Assembly: GCA_964059195.1 (NCBI GenBank)
Contig: CAXKWD010000002.1
Location: forward strand, 163,562,559-163,626,558
DNA: 64,000 nt
Reading direction: 5' to 3'
DNA from: Ectobius pallidus
Taxonomy: Eukaryota; Arthropoda; Insecta; Blattodea; Ectobiidae
Part shown: positions 11,086-22,331 of the stretch, one piece after another
Position numbering within the stretch: the first letter of the stretch is position 1
Layout of the letters: the number at the start of each line of letters is the position of its first letter
Position numbers and translations under genes: made by a program
The notes under the pieces: generated by a model
What the model saw: the letters and a program-made list of their open reading frames with translations, nothing else
What the model was told of the DNA's origin: nothing
Database searches by the model: none

Positions 11086-12409
11086 CAGTGACCGGCATGT
11101 TCCGTGCTCTGTGACGTCATACTACAGAGCAGCCACGCTCTTTGCTCGGCAATATCTCCGTACTGAGCGTGGAGGAAGGGTTCAACTGGCCAGTGGCGGA
11201 ACGACGCCTATGCATTGACAGAGTGCGCTCCGATCTTCGTAGATAGTATGGGAATAGCACAATTACAATGCATTTGTACGAAAACAAAATAGTACAACTG
11301 TGATAATCAATGTAACAGAACAGTTTTGTTTGTAATGAAATTTATTATAGGCCCTACTTACACTAATCTGAAATGCATCCAGGTGCGGAAGCGTCGGGTT
11401 ATTTAAATGAGGCTCCGAAACTACTATAAACATACAAATACATAAAACATAAGAATACTTTAAGCAGTACTGCAAAACTTTGTCTACTCGGAAACTGAAA
11501 AATGTTAAAGTATACAAAATATACAAAATACACAAAATATACAAATTAAACTATACACCTTTGTGAGCACTATGCCAAGTATAGGCCTATTCAGACTTTT
11601 GATACACACCCTTACTTTGTGTCACTATCGTGCCCAAGCTCAAGGCATTGTCGAGATTTTTTCCCTCTTTTCTCGCGCACTAATTTTGCAATATTAGGAG
11701 ACATAGTCTGGCTAACACACAAACGAGAACATTTTTCATGTTCTGATCAGATAGTTTGCAGATCTTCATACAAGAAAAGAACTATTCACATACATACGTC
11801 GATACAAATATACTCAACATTCTAGCAGCAAATATATTATGTAGTTGCCTGGGGAAACCTTCTATAAAATATGGATAGATCCTTTTTGTTTTGAAAGCGG
11901 TCTTTCATTTCAATATTCTTTTGCAAATCAATGACTTCTAGTTGCAATGACGTTGGAACACTGTCAACATCCACAGAAAATGGTGTCGCAAATATGCAAA
12001 TATCGGATTGGAGTTTTGCAAAATCTTGAAATCTGTAATAAAATATCCTGATCCAGTTCTTCTAATATTTGTACATAATTATTAATGTCTGTAATTGAAT
12101 GACATACTGTAGACAACTTTGGAAAATGTGGCGTGTCTCCGAGGGTGATCTGACGTTTCCGTAAGTCTAGTAATAATCTGAATGCACTAAATTTACCATA
12201 CATTTCACTGATTAACTGACCTCTGCACCCTTACCATGGTTAATGCACGCAATTCAATGTACCATCACGGCTCACCTTAACCCTACTGCTGCACTGAACG
12301 CCACTGCGCTAGTGCGTATTAACAGGAATGCAACTCAACTGCTCGCTCTCTCAAGCTCTTGCGAGATGATCGGCTCTTACGTCACAACTGCAGCATCTGC
12401 CGGACACTG
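11086..12409. mobile_element. non-autonomous hAT transposon, 1324 bp
   Basis: Target duplication CTATAGAC is exact at 11078-11085 and 12410-12417. The ends are CAGTGACCGGCA and, reversed, CAGTGTCCGGCA (one mismatch in 12), with looser similarity continuing through TGTGACGT. The 8-bp duplication with central TA fits the Buster group of hAT. There is no transposase; the interior is AT-rich with short TATACAAAA repeats near 11510-11545. Confidence 0.85.
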
Positions 12410-12437
12410 CTATAGACCATGGGCTACCAATATGAAA

Positions 12438-14374
12438 CCCCCCCCCCCCCCCCCCGTGGGAATTTCCGACATATATATTTATTTGTTGGTATTGTCATCT
12501 AGTTTAAGATTTTAGTTGTTTGCCACTTATCAATTACAGCATTTAGCCAGAAAACCGGAGAAAATGAATTTCTTTTAATTTTTCTGTTGGTATTGGCATC
12601 TAGTTTAAGCTTTCATTTGTTTGCCCATACAAATTACAACACATCCCCGGAAAACCATGTATGTACGGAGAAAATGACTATGTTTCAATTTTTAAAATCT
12701 TTGTTCTTTGCACCTAATATTCAAAGGGAATTTCTGACTCATGTGTTTTTTTGTTGGCATTACCATCTAGATTGAGGTTTCAGTTGTTTGTTCCTTATCA
12801 ATTACAGCATATCCCCGGAAAACTCCGAAAACCACAAAAATCCGCAGAAAATGAGATTGTTTTAATTTTTTAAAAATCTTTGCTCTTTGATACTAATATT
12901 CCCAGGGAATTTCTGAATCACATAATTTTTGTTGCCATTGCCATATAGTTTAAGGTTTCAGTTGTTTTCCCCCGGAAAAAATCCTGATGCTGAAGGGATG
13001 AAAGCGATTGAAAACCTGGCAGAACACACTTAATATTCTAATTTGCCATCTGTGAATGATAATTATTTATCTTACCAAACCTTCCACAGTCACTACCAAA
13101 CTTTCTTGACTGAAGTTAGAGAAGGGAAATTCGGTAAAACAGCACAATTTTGGATTGGTAATATGGACCAAGTGTCATCGATTTTGATATTTCAGCGAGC
13201 AATTAAAGAAAACAACTTTGACTTACACTTGGCATGTTTAGAAGATATGATTCCCCTTTTCTTTGCATGTGACCATCACAATTATGGCAGATATCTCGTA
13301 GTCCATAAACTCACCCTTTTGAACCTGCAAAGGACACACCTGAAGCAGAAGAATTACTTCGCAATAACAGTTTCAGTGACTGTAGATCACAAGTTCCGAG
13401 TTCTAGAAATTCTGTGGATTTCCGTGGTTTTTCGGGGATATGCTGTAATTGATAACGAACAAACAACTGAAACCTTAATCTAGATTACAATGCCAACAAA
13501 AAATATGTAAGTCAGAAATTCCCTGGGAATATTAGGATCAAAGAAAAAAGGTTTTTAAGAAATTAAAACGAACTCATTTTCTGCGGATTTTCGAGGTTTT
13601 CGGAGATATGCTGTAACTGATAAAGGGCAAACAACTGAAACCTTAATCTATATGGCAATACCAACACAAAACCATATGAGTCACCAATTCCCTTTGAATA
13701 CTAGGAGCAAAGATCAACGATTTTGAAAAATTAAAACAAAGTATTTTCTCCGGGTTTCCGGAGTTTTCTGGGGATTTGCCGTAATTGATAAGAGGCAAAC
13801 AACTGAAACATTAATCTACATGGCAATACCAACACAAAACCATATGAGTCACCAATTCCCTTTGAATACTAGGAGCAAAGAACTAAGATTTAAAAAAATT
13901 AAAAGAAAGTAATTTTCTCCGGGTTTCCGTGGTTTTCGGAGTTTTCTGGGGATTTGCTGTAATTGATAAGAGGCAAACAACTGAAACCTTAATCTGAGTG
14001 GCAATACCAACAAAAAAACATATGAGTCAGAAATTCCCTTTAAATATTAGAAGCAAAGAACAAAGATTTAAAAAATAAAACATTGTCATTTTCTCCGTAT
14101 ATACGTGGTTTTTCTTGTTTTCCGGGGATATGTTGTAATTGGTAAGAGGCAAACAACTGAAAACTTAAACTAGATGACAATACCAACAAAAAATATGCGA
14201 GTCAGAAATTCCCTGGGCATATTAGGAGCAAACAACAAAGAAAAATTAAATCAAACTCATTTTCTCCAGATTTCCATAGTTTTCCGGGTAAATGCTGTAA
14301 TTGATAACTGAAACTAGATGGCAATACCAACAAAAAATATATGAGTCGGAAATTCCCACGGGGGGGGGGGGGGG
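12438..14374. mobile_element. foldback-type element with tandem-repeat arms
   Basis: It begins with C18 then GTGGGAATTTCCGAC and ends with the reverse complement, GTCGGAAATTCCCAC then G15. Each arm is a run of related units of about 140-180 bp built on TTGTTGGTATTGCCATCTAG, AGTTGTTTGCC, CAATTACAGCATATCCCCGG and AGGGAATTTCTGACTCA: about four on the left (12457-12975) and five or six inverted on the right (13430-14350). The middle (13028-13434) is a coding fragment. No target duplication is evident next to the homopolymers. The architecture resembles Foldback/Galileo-type elements. Confidence 0.7.
13028..13434 (+). pseudogene. coding fragment inside the foldback element, family unnamed
   Basis: An open frame (from 13043) encodes HSHYQTFLTEVREGKFGKTA, then FWIGNMDQVSSIL, LHLACLEDMIPLFFACDHHN and YGRYLVVHKLTLLNLQRTH. 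A one-base shift near 13340 moves the sense to another frame (EAEELLRNN, then SQVPSSRNSVD), which stops exactly where the tandem-repeat arm begins. The text reminds me of a multi-copy hypothetical protein family seen in insects and cnidarians, but I cannot name it. It may be the remnant of the element's own protein or a captured exon. Confidence 0.5.
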
Positions 14375-14375
14375 T

Positions 14376-14599
14376 TATACAGTAGCCTACGCTCTACTAG
14401 GGTGGAAGGCAGCTAGCTACAACTCCCCCATGAGGTGTACTCCAATTTAATTCTTTAAAGTTTATAATTATATGGACTTTTTTGGTGTCTTGGGTAACTA
14501 CTAAAACAACTTAAAGTAAAATAAAATAAAACATGGACTATTCGGTAGCACTGCTTGTTGTTAAAGTAACAACTTAGAAAAATAATAGCCTTAATTCTT
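14376..14599. other. unassigned spacer
   Basis: Between the foldback element and the R2-like fragment; no feature recognised. Confidence 0.4.
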
Positions 14600-15400
14600 T
14601 TGGCAAATGGTCATCTATGCCTTGGCAAGGTATCACTGTGTCACATTTTAAAGAATATGCTGTTTGCTAACAACTTCATGGTGGAAACGATGCATCTAAC
14701 ATCATCTGAATGGACGCTGATATTGAATGTTAATTATGAGAACCTACGAAGTGTCCCTGGTAATAATTATGTTATTAATGGATCATCCCTTTGCAGAAGG
14801 TGTGCAAAGGAGTCAGTAATAACAAATCACGTACTCGGATTATGTCCATTTAATTCCCTGCTTGTTAATCAGAGACATCATCGGGTAAAACACTCATTGC
14901 CCAGCCTCCTGACCAATAAAGGATATGAATGCTTTGAGAAAATGCATGCTCTAGATGGATTAGGATCTAATCGCTTCATAGGTATTATAGCATTCAAGAA
15001 AGGAGCTAAAACAGCTTATATCCTCGATCCAACCATTCGCTATGAATCTAACTACGATGATCAAGCCAAAATGTTGACATAGAGAAAAAGAGTATCTACG
15101 AGAGCTGCATTTCATTCCTTAAAGAAAATTATCACACAAGATTTGGTGGCTATCATTTTTCAGTACATGGTCTTCTGTTGGTTCCAGAGGTACAATCTAT
15201 CGCTCGGTTGCACAAAACTGCAAAAACTAGGGATCACCAAAGAAGAAACCAAAAACATCTTATTGAAAGCATCATTGTTGATTCAATGTCCATCAATATT
15301 TATGGCAAAAAGTGATTGTGAGCTTCTTTTTAAACGAGAAAGGATAAACTGTTTACCTGTATATTTATTGTCTCATAAGATGTAATTGATAAGCTGTGTC
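14600..15400 (+). pseudogene. 3' end of an R2-clade non-LTR retrotransposon
   Basis: The fragment encodes the C-terminus of an R2/NeSL-type ORF. It shows the pre-finger block (LTSSEWTLILNVNYENLRSV), a CCHC zinc finger (CRRCAKESVITNHVLGLC), then the restriction-like endonuclease (RHHRVKHSLPSLL, GYECFEKMH, AYILDPTIRYE). Past 15082 the sense continues in other frames (VDIEKKSIYE-like, then VGSRGTIYRSV near 15178-15205) with several breaks. The reverse transcriptase is gone. In the family, the endonuclease nicks the target for primed reverse transcription. SNRFIGIIAF stands where the clade usually shows an R-x-D core, suggesting decay. Confidence 0.7.
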
Positions 15401-16371
15401 CTAAGGCAACTTGCGAAGAGGAAAGCACCTTCATTTACATTTATAATAAATGACTTTCTTCTCTTATTTCACATCTCCCTATAAATTGATCAAAAGCACA
15501 ATCTAAATCAAACTTTTCCCGCTATCCTTATTGTACCTGGGTAATTATGACAATAATTAGACTTAGAACAGAATTGTGTGTAATTAGGTCTTTCCTAGGA
15601 AATTGTAGTACGCAAAAATATCTCCAGTCTTTTCAAAGCGGAAACAGACATTTCGCCAGATGCTGTGGAAACTAGCATTGACAGAGTAAATTTGATGTAT
15701 AAATCTAAAGAATTCGGAAACTATTTCAAATGATCTGAGTTAATTGAAACAAAGGGAGATCATGTTATGTAGGCTTATGTCAACAATATTATAGTCTGAT
15801 TTTCGTTTGCACAACCAAACACGATTTTAAGTAATAATAATAAATATTAATTCACAGCAAATTATTGAATGGGTTAGAGCCTACAGGCCCTTATAAGTGG
15901 ATAAAGAATGTATTTAAGTTTAGAGAGCCGTTTTGGTTCAATGGGATGCCTTGTATTGTGTAATTAATGTAAGGGTTATTTAGTATGGTAGTAATTAGTT
16001 CATATGGTGTGGTATAAGGGTTATTTTCATATTGGGGATGTCTCAATTGTAGTAATTAGTGCATAAGCTTCGGCACAAGAGGCTGAAGCGGAAAAGCGGG
16101 AGATCGCCATAGCAATGCTCGGCCAGGGTGGGCGGAGCTTTTGTGGTGACTGTTCTTCCATAAAATGTATCTTGTCTCATCGTCTACTTAATGTAAAAAC
16201 TTGAAATTTTCAGGATTTGTTTATTCAGATGTCTTACATGCACTAAAAAAAATTAATTGGTTAATCTATGAACTATTTACAGGTCATGTGGTATTTAAAA
16301 ATGTTGATAAAAAAATAAAGAAAAAATTATATTTCAGTAAATAAGTATATTTATGAAAAATCCTTTTTTCA
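15401..16371. other. intergenic or intronic DNA
   Basis: No recognisable gene. A GTAATTAGT-containing segment recurs imperfectly near 15960-16060. Confidence 0.4.
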
Positions 16372-16379
16372 GTACTAAC

Positions 16380-17831
16380 CAGAGGTGTACATATTCTGAT
16401 TTTAGCTTGCCTGCCCCTTTGAAATTCTGCAACCAGTCACAGCTTTTAACTTGCTTGACTTGAAAGCAAGCCAGATTACAACGATGATAAGAAATGCTGT
16501 TGCTATGAGTCACAAGCTCTTCATAACCTGATGAGTTGCACAGGACCTAAGGAAACTGCAAGGCCTGGCGGAAAGAATATGAAACTGGGTATAGCAGTGC
16601 ACTGGTAAGTCGTGCAGTTACGTAGTTGAGGAACTTCAGATGTGTTTAGAGAATTTTACCCTGAAGGAAGCCGAGGAGAAACTAAAATGTGGACAGTTTG
16701 AATTATCAATGAACAAAGGTAATACTAGTCCGGCATGGGAAAAATTTTCAAACATTTTCGAGAAAACATCATAAAATCATTAATAACAATAACAAAAATC
16801 CCTTTAGGCAAGCCTACAAGCTGAGGTAGATTTCGAAGTGCTTTTGTTTTAATTTACTGTCGCTGCGTAGCATTCTTCTTCTTTAGCCTTGGCATGACAA
16901 ACCCACAATAATAACTGCAAAAAAGAGGAAAGAGAACTTTTTCAAACATTCAAATCTCGCCTTATATGAGAACTATCAAGAAACTAGTTATTGATTTGTA
17001 GAGTACTCATCAAGAGCTTTTCAACGATACCCCACAAGACGTAGTTTCGAAAATTTCGAAGTTCCATCCCCATACCCCCACCCCCACTCGTACTCCCAAA
17101 ACCCCCGAATCGTTGGTACTCCATAAGGAGTACTCTAATTTATTCAATCAAAGTTTCCCTCTATACTTCATAGGGGTCGAGATATAAATGTTTTAAAATT
17201 TCAACCCCCTCCCCCGACCACCCTCTTGCGCCAATGTTGCTCATTAACTCGTCTGAACTATTGGGCCTAGAAATAACATAATAAAATTTTATTCAAATAT
17301 CTTGAAAATTACAGCCGCTAGCGTGTAAAGATAAATATATGTATGTATATATAAATATATATATACATATACATATACATATACTGTATATAAATATCTC
17401 AATTTTTTTTAACAGGCGGTGGTTTCGTACTTAGGGAGGCATGAAACATAAAGATAAGAACAAATTTTTTGAAAGTCATTAGGTAGATTAGGTAGATTAG
17501 ATTTTTCTTCGAAATCTACCTAATAATAAAAATAATAATTGTGTTAAGACGCTAAAAGGATTTTAATACTTCATCCACCTTTTATTTATCTGCATGGTGA
17601 ATTTCTTCTACCAGCATGTAGAAAAGCAAGAAAGTATTACCTACACTAGCAACTACAGTTGTTTAGCTGATAGGAATGTCGCAAGCTTATTCTGACTTGC
17701 CTAGGCTGGGTTTGACCTGACCCATCAAGTTTAAAGAAACCTGCCTGCTTCCTAGCTATGACGCTGGCAACTTGCTTGCCTGGCGTTCAAGCGGGTATGG
17801 GCAAGCTAAAATCGAGATTTGTACACCTCTA
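16380..17831. mobile_element. non-autonomous hAT transposon, 1452 bp
   Basis: Target duplication GTACTAAC is exact at 16372-16379 and 17832-17839. The left end CAGAGGTGTACA and the right end (reversed) TAGAGGTGTACA are followed on both arms by GATTTTAGCTTGCC. T and A at positions 2 and 7 of the duplication fit hAT. The interior has CT-rich tracts (about 17060-17230) and an AT microsatellite; no transposase is seen. Confidence 0.85.
17336..17396. repeat. ATAT/CATA microsatellite
   Basis: Runs of ATATATATACATATACATAT-type repeat inside the hAT element. Confidence 0.85.
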
Positions 17832-17945
17832 GTACTAACACAGAGTATGTATCTAGAAACTGTAAAAAGATCAAATGCCTAGCTTTAGTATGGTAGATTG
17901 ATAAACTTAAAAGGTTCCGCCTAATATATCACTAACTTTGTTCAA

Positions 17946-18460
17946 GTAATCAATTTATTGTGCAGCATTCTTTTAACTATTCACTGTGAAGTTATATAAC
18001 ATAACAAACTTTTACACTAGTAAAAAGTCGGGCATATACCAGTTTAATTGTAATGATTGTGAAAAAGTCTATGTGGGAAAAACCAAAAGGAAACTGGAAA
18101 TTAGAACTAAAGAACACTTAAGACACATCAAATTTGGGAATACAGACAAATCAGCAGTAGCCGCGCACTTTTGGAACGATGGACATGAAATTACCAGAGA
18201 ACCAGAATTATTAAAATGTGTCCGAGGCCACAGGGAGCTTTCTATTTGGGAAAGAATTTTCATACACAAGAGGGGGGGACCGGCTGATGAACTTCGACAT
18301 CCCTACCAATGACAACCTCATCTCGAGATTTATTCCACGTCCACGAGAGGGTAGCACGGCAGTTGAAGTATGACTGTTGAAAATGGTTGCAAAGGCGCCG
18401 AAACATGTACAGGTAAAACTATACCAGAAGTGAAGCCTAGTGTAAAAGTTTCAACTCATA
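17946..18460 (+). pseudogene. Penelope-like element fragment with GIY-YIG domain
   Basis: The open frame 17986-18312 encodes a GIY-YIG endonuclease: SGIYQFNCNDCEKVYVGKTK, then LEIRTKEHLRHI and SAVAAHFWNDGHEI. This C-terminal domain is typical of Penelope-like elements, where it cuts the target. The reverse transcriptase is missing. Downstream (18373-18402) CTGTTGA then GGCGCCGAAAC resembles a decayed hammerhead core of the kind found in these elements. It differs in sequence from the larger Penelope insertion at 19.6-28.5 kb, so it is a separate family. Confidence 0.75.
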
Positions 18461-18782
18461 TATAATTATTATAATCTACTGTATTTTAACTACTATATAC
18501 ATGACAGTGGAATTCAAGGACCAAATATGGCTAGTTTTGAAGATAATCAATTTAGTATGGTAGTTATTGATAAAAGGTACATTGTATTTATCACTGTAAA
18601 GATAGGCTATCCATTTCAAAATCTGTCTGGAATTCTCCTGAGTTCTCCACACAATTGATGAAATTTCCTATAAATTGTCTGTTTGTCATTAATGAATCAC
18701 AAATTCTCTCTTATTCAGGCATGTCAGAGTTAAATTTTGAAAAAAGCTGAACTTCCGCGTGGCGAAATTTCTCACACTACAC

Positions 18783-18853
18783 TGAACCTTGGCGCGCGGC
18801 AAAATTTTGTACCCTGAACCTTGGCGCGCAGTGAAATTTTGCACACTGAACCT
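18783..18853. repeat. 32-bp tandem repeat, about 2.2 copies
   Basis: TGAACCTTGGCGCGCGGCAA starts at 18783 and recurs with small changes at 18815, with a partial third copy at 18847. The exact 32-bp period carries CGCG-rich cores unlike the AT-rich surroundings. Confidence 0.85.
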
Positions 18854-19612
18854 TACAGATACAAAAAGCCTAAATATATACATATATGGATCTTTTTTTC
18901 ATACACTATTTAAACAAATCAAGTAGCTTTATATTTTGAAAATAAAATAGCATACCAGTTAGTTACCGTTATACCCGAATACTACCCGCCCCCGAAAATT
19001 TTTCAAAAAGAAGTTTAAAAAAAAAAAGATCTACAGGCCCATATATAAAGTTATTTTGCCAGTTTAATTCTTAATTAAACAGTTATAATTAACGTTTCAT
19101 ATCATAAAATAATTAAATATGGTAGGCTAAAGGCACTTATAAAAAAAACGTGCATGGTAACAGCCCGCTGAAATCTCGCCGTATTATACGCGCAGCGCAA
19201 TACCTCAACATCAACAACACTCTTCATTCTGCGGGAATCACCCGCGATGACGTGCATCCGACTCGGTCCGACCCCGAACTCTACCGAACTTTTCCCGAAT
19301 TATTGTACTGCACGTGTGCCATGACTGCACTGTTTGTTTGGCGTCTGTATGCGGACCATGTGCAAAAGAAAGCATCTTCTTTGTTTCATTTTCCTTTCAT
19401 TACAGCTTCGTTACTGTTATACTACAGTGAGTCTCAGCCAGATTGCATCCGTTTGCCGCGCGCCGTGCTTCTCTTGTGATGACTCAACACTACCTGCGTC
19501 GCAGCCAGCTTTGTCCCCGCAGATAAGTCAACAGCCGGCAGTTGAGCATTGTTCTCGTGTTGTACAGACGTGAAAGTGTTATTCTGTAGTTGTCACAACT
19601 AAAAGAAAACAT

Positions 19613-21898
19613 ATTGACACAAAATTAAAGAAAAATTGTTTAAAGTGGATATTTATTTGTAATTAACACACAACGTTTCGGTCAAAACATAAGATCTTCT
19701 TCAGGTGACTGTTTACAAGAAGAGAAAAACTCTCAATTGTCCATGTCATAAGAAACACTTCCGTTGTAAGTGGAATGCGCACGATTAGAAAGGGACAAAA
19801 AATTGGTATTACGAAAATGCTTATTAATCCAATCCACAGGTATTTCATACGGGGACTCTTCTATAACAACCACATGGGGAAGAGGAAAAGCGTATAACAT
19901 GTCTATTCTTTTTAGTTCTCTTAATGACCCCCAACCACTCATCACCCAAGTCACCGTCAAATCGGTTCAAAACGAAATCTTTATTACATCCGATATTCCA
20001 AGCTTCGCACACTTTTCTCTTAATAACATCGTCCTCAACCTTTAAGATCTTCAAAGCACCCATACGGTGATTATTCTCGATCAAATGTTGGCTAAGACCA
20101 GTAGACGTTTTCCTACTTCTAACATCTCTCTCGTGCTCACGAAGTCGGATTTTAAAGGATCTACCTGTTTCACCAATATAAAACTTATCACAATCCAAGC
20201 ATGAGATTGAATATACCCCTGGATATTCCATTCGGTCCTTATTTCTGCCGAACCTTTTATATTCGGAAAAAATCTTGTCAATGGTTCTATTGGTTTTGTA
20301 GGCAGGAACCAAATCGAACTTACGAAAAACCTTCTCGTAACGTTCGCTCATGGCTGGGTGGTAGGTCATACCCACATACTTAGTATTAGGATCCTTAATC
20401 TCACCATCTCTATTCATAAAATGTTTTTCAGCCTTCTTCCATATCATATCCATTCTTCTTTCATCAAAACCATTGATCCTGGCTAAACGAAAAATCTCCC
20501 TTTTTTCAGAATATAAATCATTGTAGTTGTTACATAACTTTAAGGCTCTAATGACGAAGTTACGCCAAACGTTGTGTTTAATCCTATGGTGGTGTGCGGA
20601 TTTCTTATGAATATATAATTCACCTTTATTATTTTTCCTATAAACGCCCAATTTAATCCTCGGATATTCTAGGACAATTCTTAAGTCCAGGAAATTTAGA
20701 GTATTATTCTCGGATTTTTCAATAGTAAACTTCATTCTGTTGTTAAAACCATTAAAATCCTCCAAAAGCTGTCCAGAAATATCATTCCTAGAAATAACCA
20801 AGATATCATCAACATAGCGAATATATACAGCAATGCTGTCCACATATTTGCTAATAATGGATCTCTCCATGAAGAAAAGAAAAATGTCCGAAACAATACC
20901 AGACACGGGGTTCCCCATGGCCAAGCCTTCGTTTTGTTTATAGATAATACCATTAAACTGAAAAATGTTGTAATCAGTACAAACATTAAACCACCTAACG
21001 TACTCATTAGCAACAATACTATCCACGCCCAACTCAATAAGCCATCTAAAGAGATATTCTCCTGCTTGGGCTCTGGGTACACTAGGATACAAAGAAACGA
21101 CGTCCAAACTGAACATACAAAGATCTTTGTTGTATATAACATTATCTAAAATTTCTCTTGCTTCAAAAGAGTTGCCGATTGACCATTTCGTTCTTTTTTG
21201 TACACCCATTAATCTTTCAACCAACAGTTTTGCTAAACCATACGCCGGATGACAGTACATGGGAATAATAGGTCTAAGAGGAATACCTGGTTTATGTGTC
21301 TTGGGCAAACCAAAACAATTAGGCAATTCGTGTTTATGACCAAAAAATTTGTTTCTTAGTGTTATCACTAATAGTAACACTACTATCAATAACTTTTAAC
21401 ACCTCCTTTTGAATGATCTTGATAGGGTTCTTCTCCACCACAGAAAAATCAGGAGGTTTGAAACATTCTGCCATCTTTTCACCATATACGGCAGAATCAA
21501 TAAAAACAGGACAATTTTCTTTGTCACTCTTAATAATAAAAATATTGTTGTTCTCCATCCATCTCTTGGCGTACGCTATATCATTATCTACATTAGACAT
21601 CACAAACTTCCTCATGTTATCATTCAATTCTTCAATAGTCAAAGAAACCTCACGAACAAATCTGCTTTTTAACCTTGCATCATAAATCATATTCGACCCA
21701 TGAATAGCAGGGGCCAAAAGGTCCTCCATGTTATACCCGTTTACTTTGGGCGCGTATTTAAAGCCATACCTAAAAATATTGGCAACTTTTTTTGGTATCA
21801 TCTTGTCGGTCAAATTAACAAAAGGATCTCTTCTTGAATCAATGTTATCGTCATTCAACCCATTCAAGGGCATAAGACCGTATTTCGTATATTTTTTT
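19613..21898 (-). pseudogene. truncated inverted Penelope copy
   Basis: The minus-strand sequence closely matches the plus-strand copy from codon sense MPLNGLNDDN to the 3' end. Two single-base insertions break it: an extra A near 21340 splits the frame (21873-21334 and 21389-19845), and another near 19888 changes the last 50 residues. The RT core (FGLPKTHKPG, FSLDVVSLYPSVP, YIRYVDDILVI) and GIY-YIG domain are otherwise intact. The 5' end is truncated in an A-rich run at about 21890-21898, where it joins the plus-strand repeat head to head. Confidence 0.85.
19659..19715 (-). ncRNA. hammerhead-ribozyme-like motif (inverted Penelope copy)
   Basis: The minus strand reads CTGAAGA, then AGATC, a loop, GACC, then GAAAC. 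It is the counterpart of the motif at 28342-28399, but one helix II pair is lost (GATC opposite GACC). It probably cleaves less well or not at all. Confidence 0.4.
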
Positions 21899-21910
21899 TT
21901 CGTATTATTT

Positions 21911-22026
21911 TATGTTTTGACCGAAACGTTGTGTGTTAATTACAAATAAATATCCACTTTAAACAATTTTTCTTTAATTTTGTGTCAATATATTAATCAG
22001 TGGAAATCTGGACCATTATGACAGAT
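21911..22026 (+). repeat. Penelope terminal repeat (5' copy)
   Basis: 116 bp starting TATGTTTTGACCGAAACG, repeated in the same orientation at 28367-28482. It contains the second half of the hammerhead-like core but not CTGAAGA, and includes the ORF's ATG at 22018. Confidence 0.8.
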
Positions 22027-22331
22027 TATTTGAATACAAAGAAACTGGTCCAACATTTTCTTGTTGTGAGGAAGAGAATTTCTGCTTTGTTAACAAGAAT
22101 TGGATTTTTGAGAACGTGCTATCAAAAAGGTGTAATTCCCAATTTCCTAAAATGGAATTTTAAGCCTTTGACGGGGAAAACATTCTATCATAAACGTAAG
22201 TTACAATTTAACATGTTACATGAATGTATTGACGAAGCTTATAGCGAATTAAATAAAGCTAATATTGAAGCTTACAACACTCATTTACAAGTTACCAAAG
22301 TGATCCCGCACGAAGAGCTTTATTGTCTCAT
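22018..22331 (+). CDS. Penelope-like ORF, N-terminal part, split by transposon
   Basis: This is the first 104 codons plus two bases of the Penelope protein, starting at the ATG within the terminal repeat (MTDYLNTKKL, later GFLRTCYQKGVIPNFLKWNF). The reading is cut at the TCAT target of the transposon 22332-26100 and resumes at 26105. The phase at the left break (two bases of a codon) is completed by the first base after the right TSD, so the frame is compatible across the insertion. The region is basic and helical, as in other Penelope N-termini; no catalytic motif lies here. Confidence 0.8.

Noticed and set aside
12457..14350. Regularly repeated units resembling a CRISPR array
   Set aside because: Units are 140-180 bp, diverged, inverted around a centre and in a eukaryotic context; they are foldback arms.
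19150..19479. 109-codon frame in a GC-richer patch
   Set aside because: The patch is one arm of an inverted repeat in the 18716-28956 element; no protein similarity.
20732..21142. Minus-strand 136-codon frame and its twin at 26917-27327
   Set aside because: Out-of-frame shadows of the Penelope reverse transcriptase in both copies.
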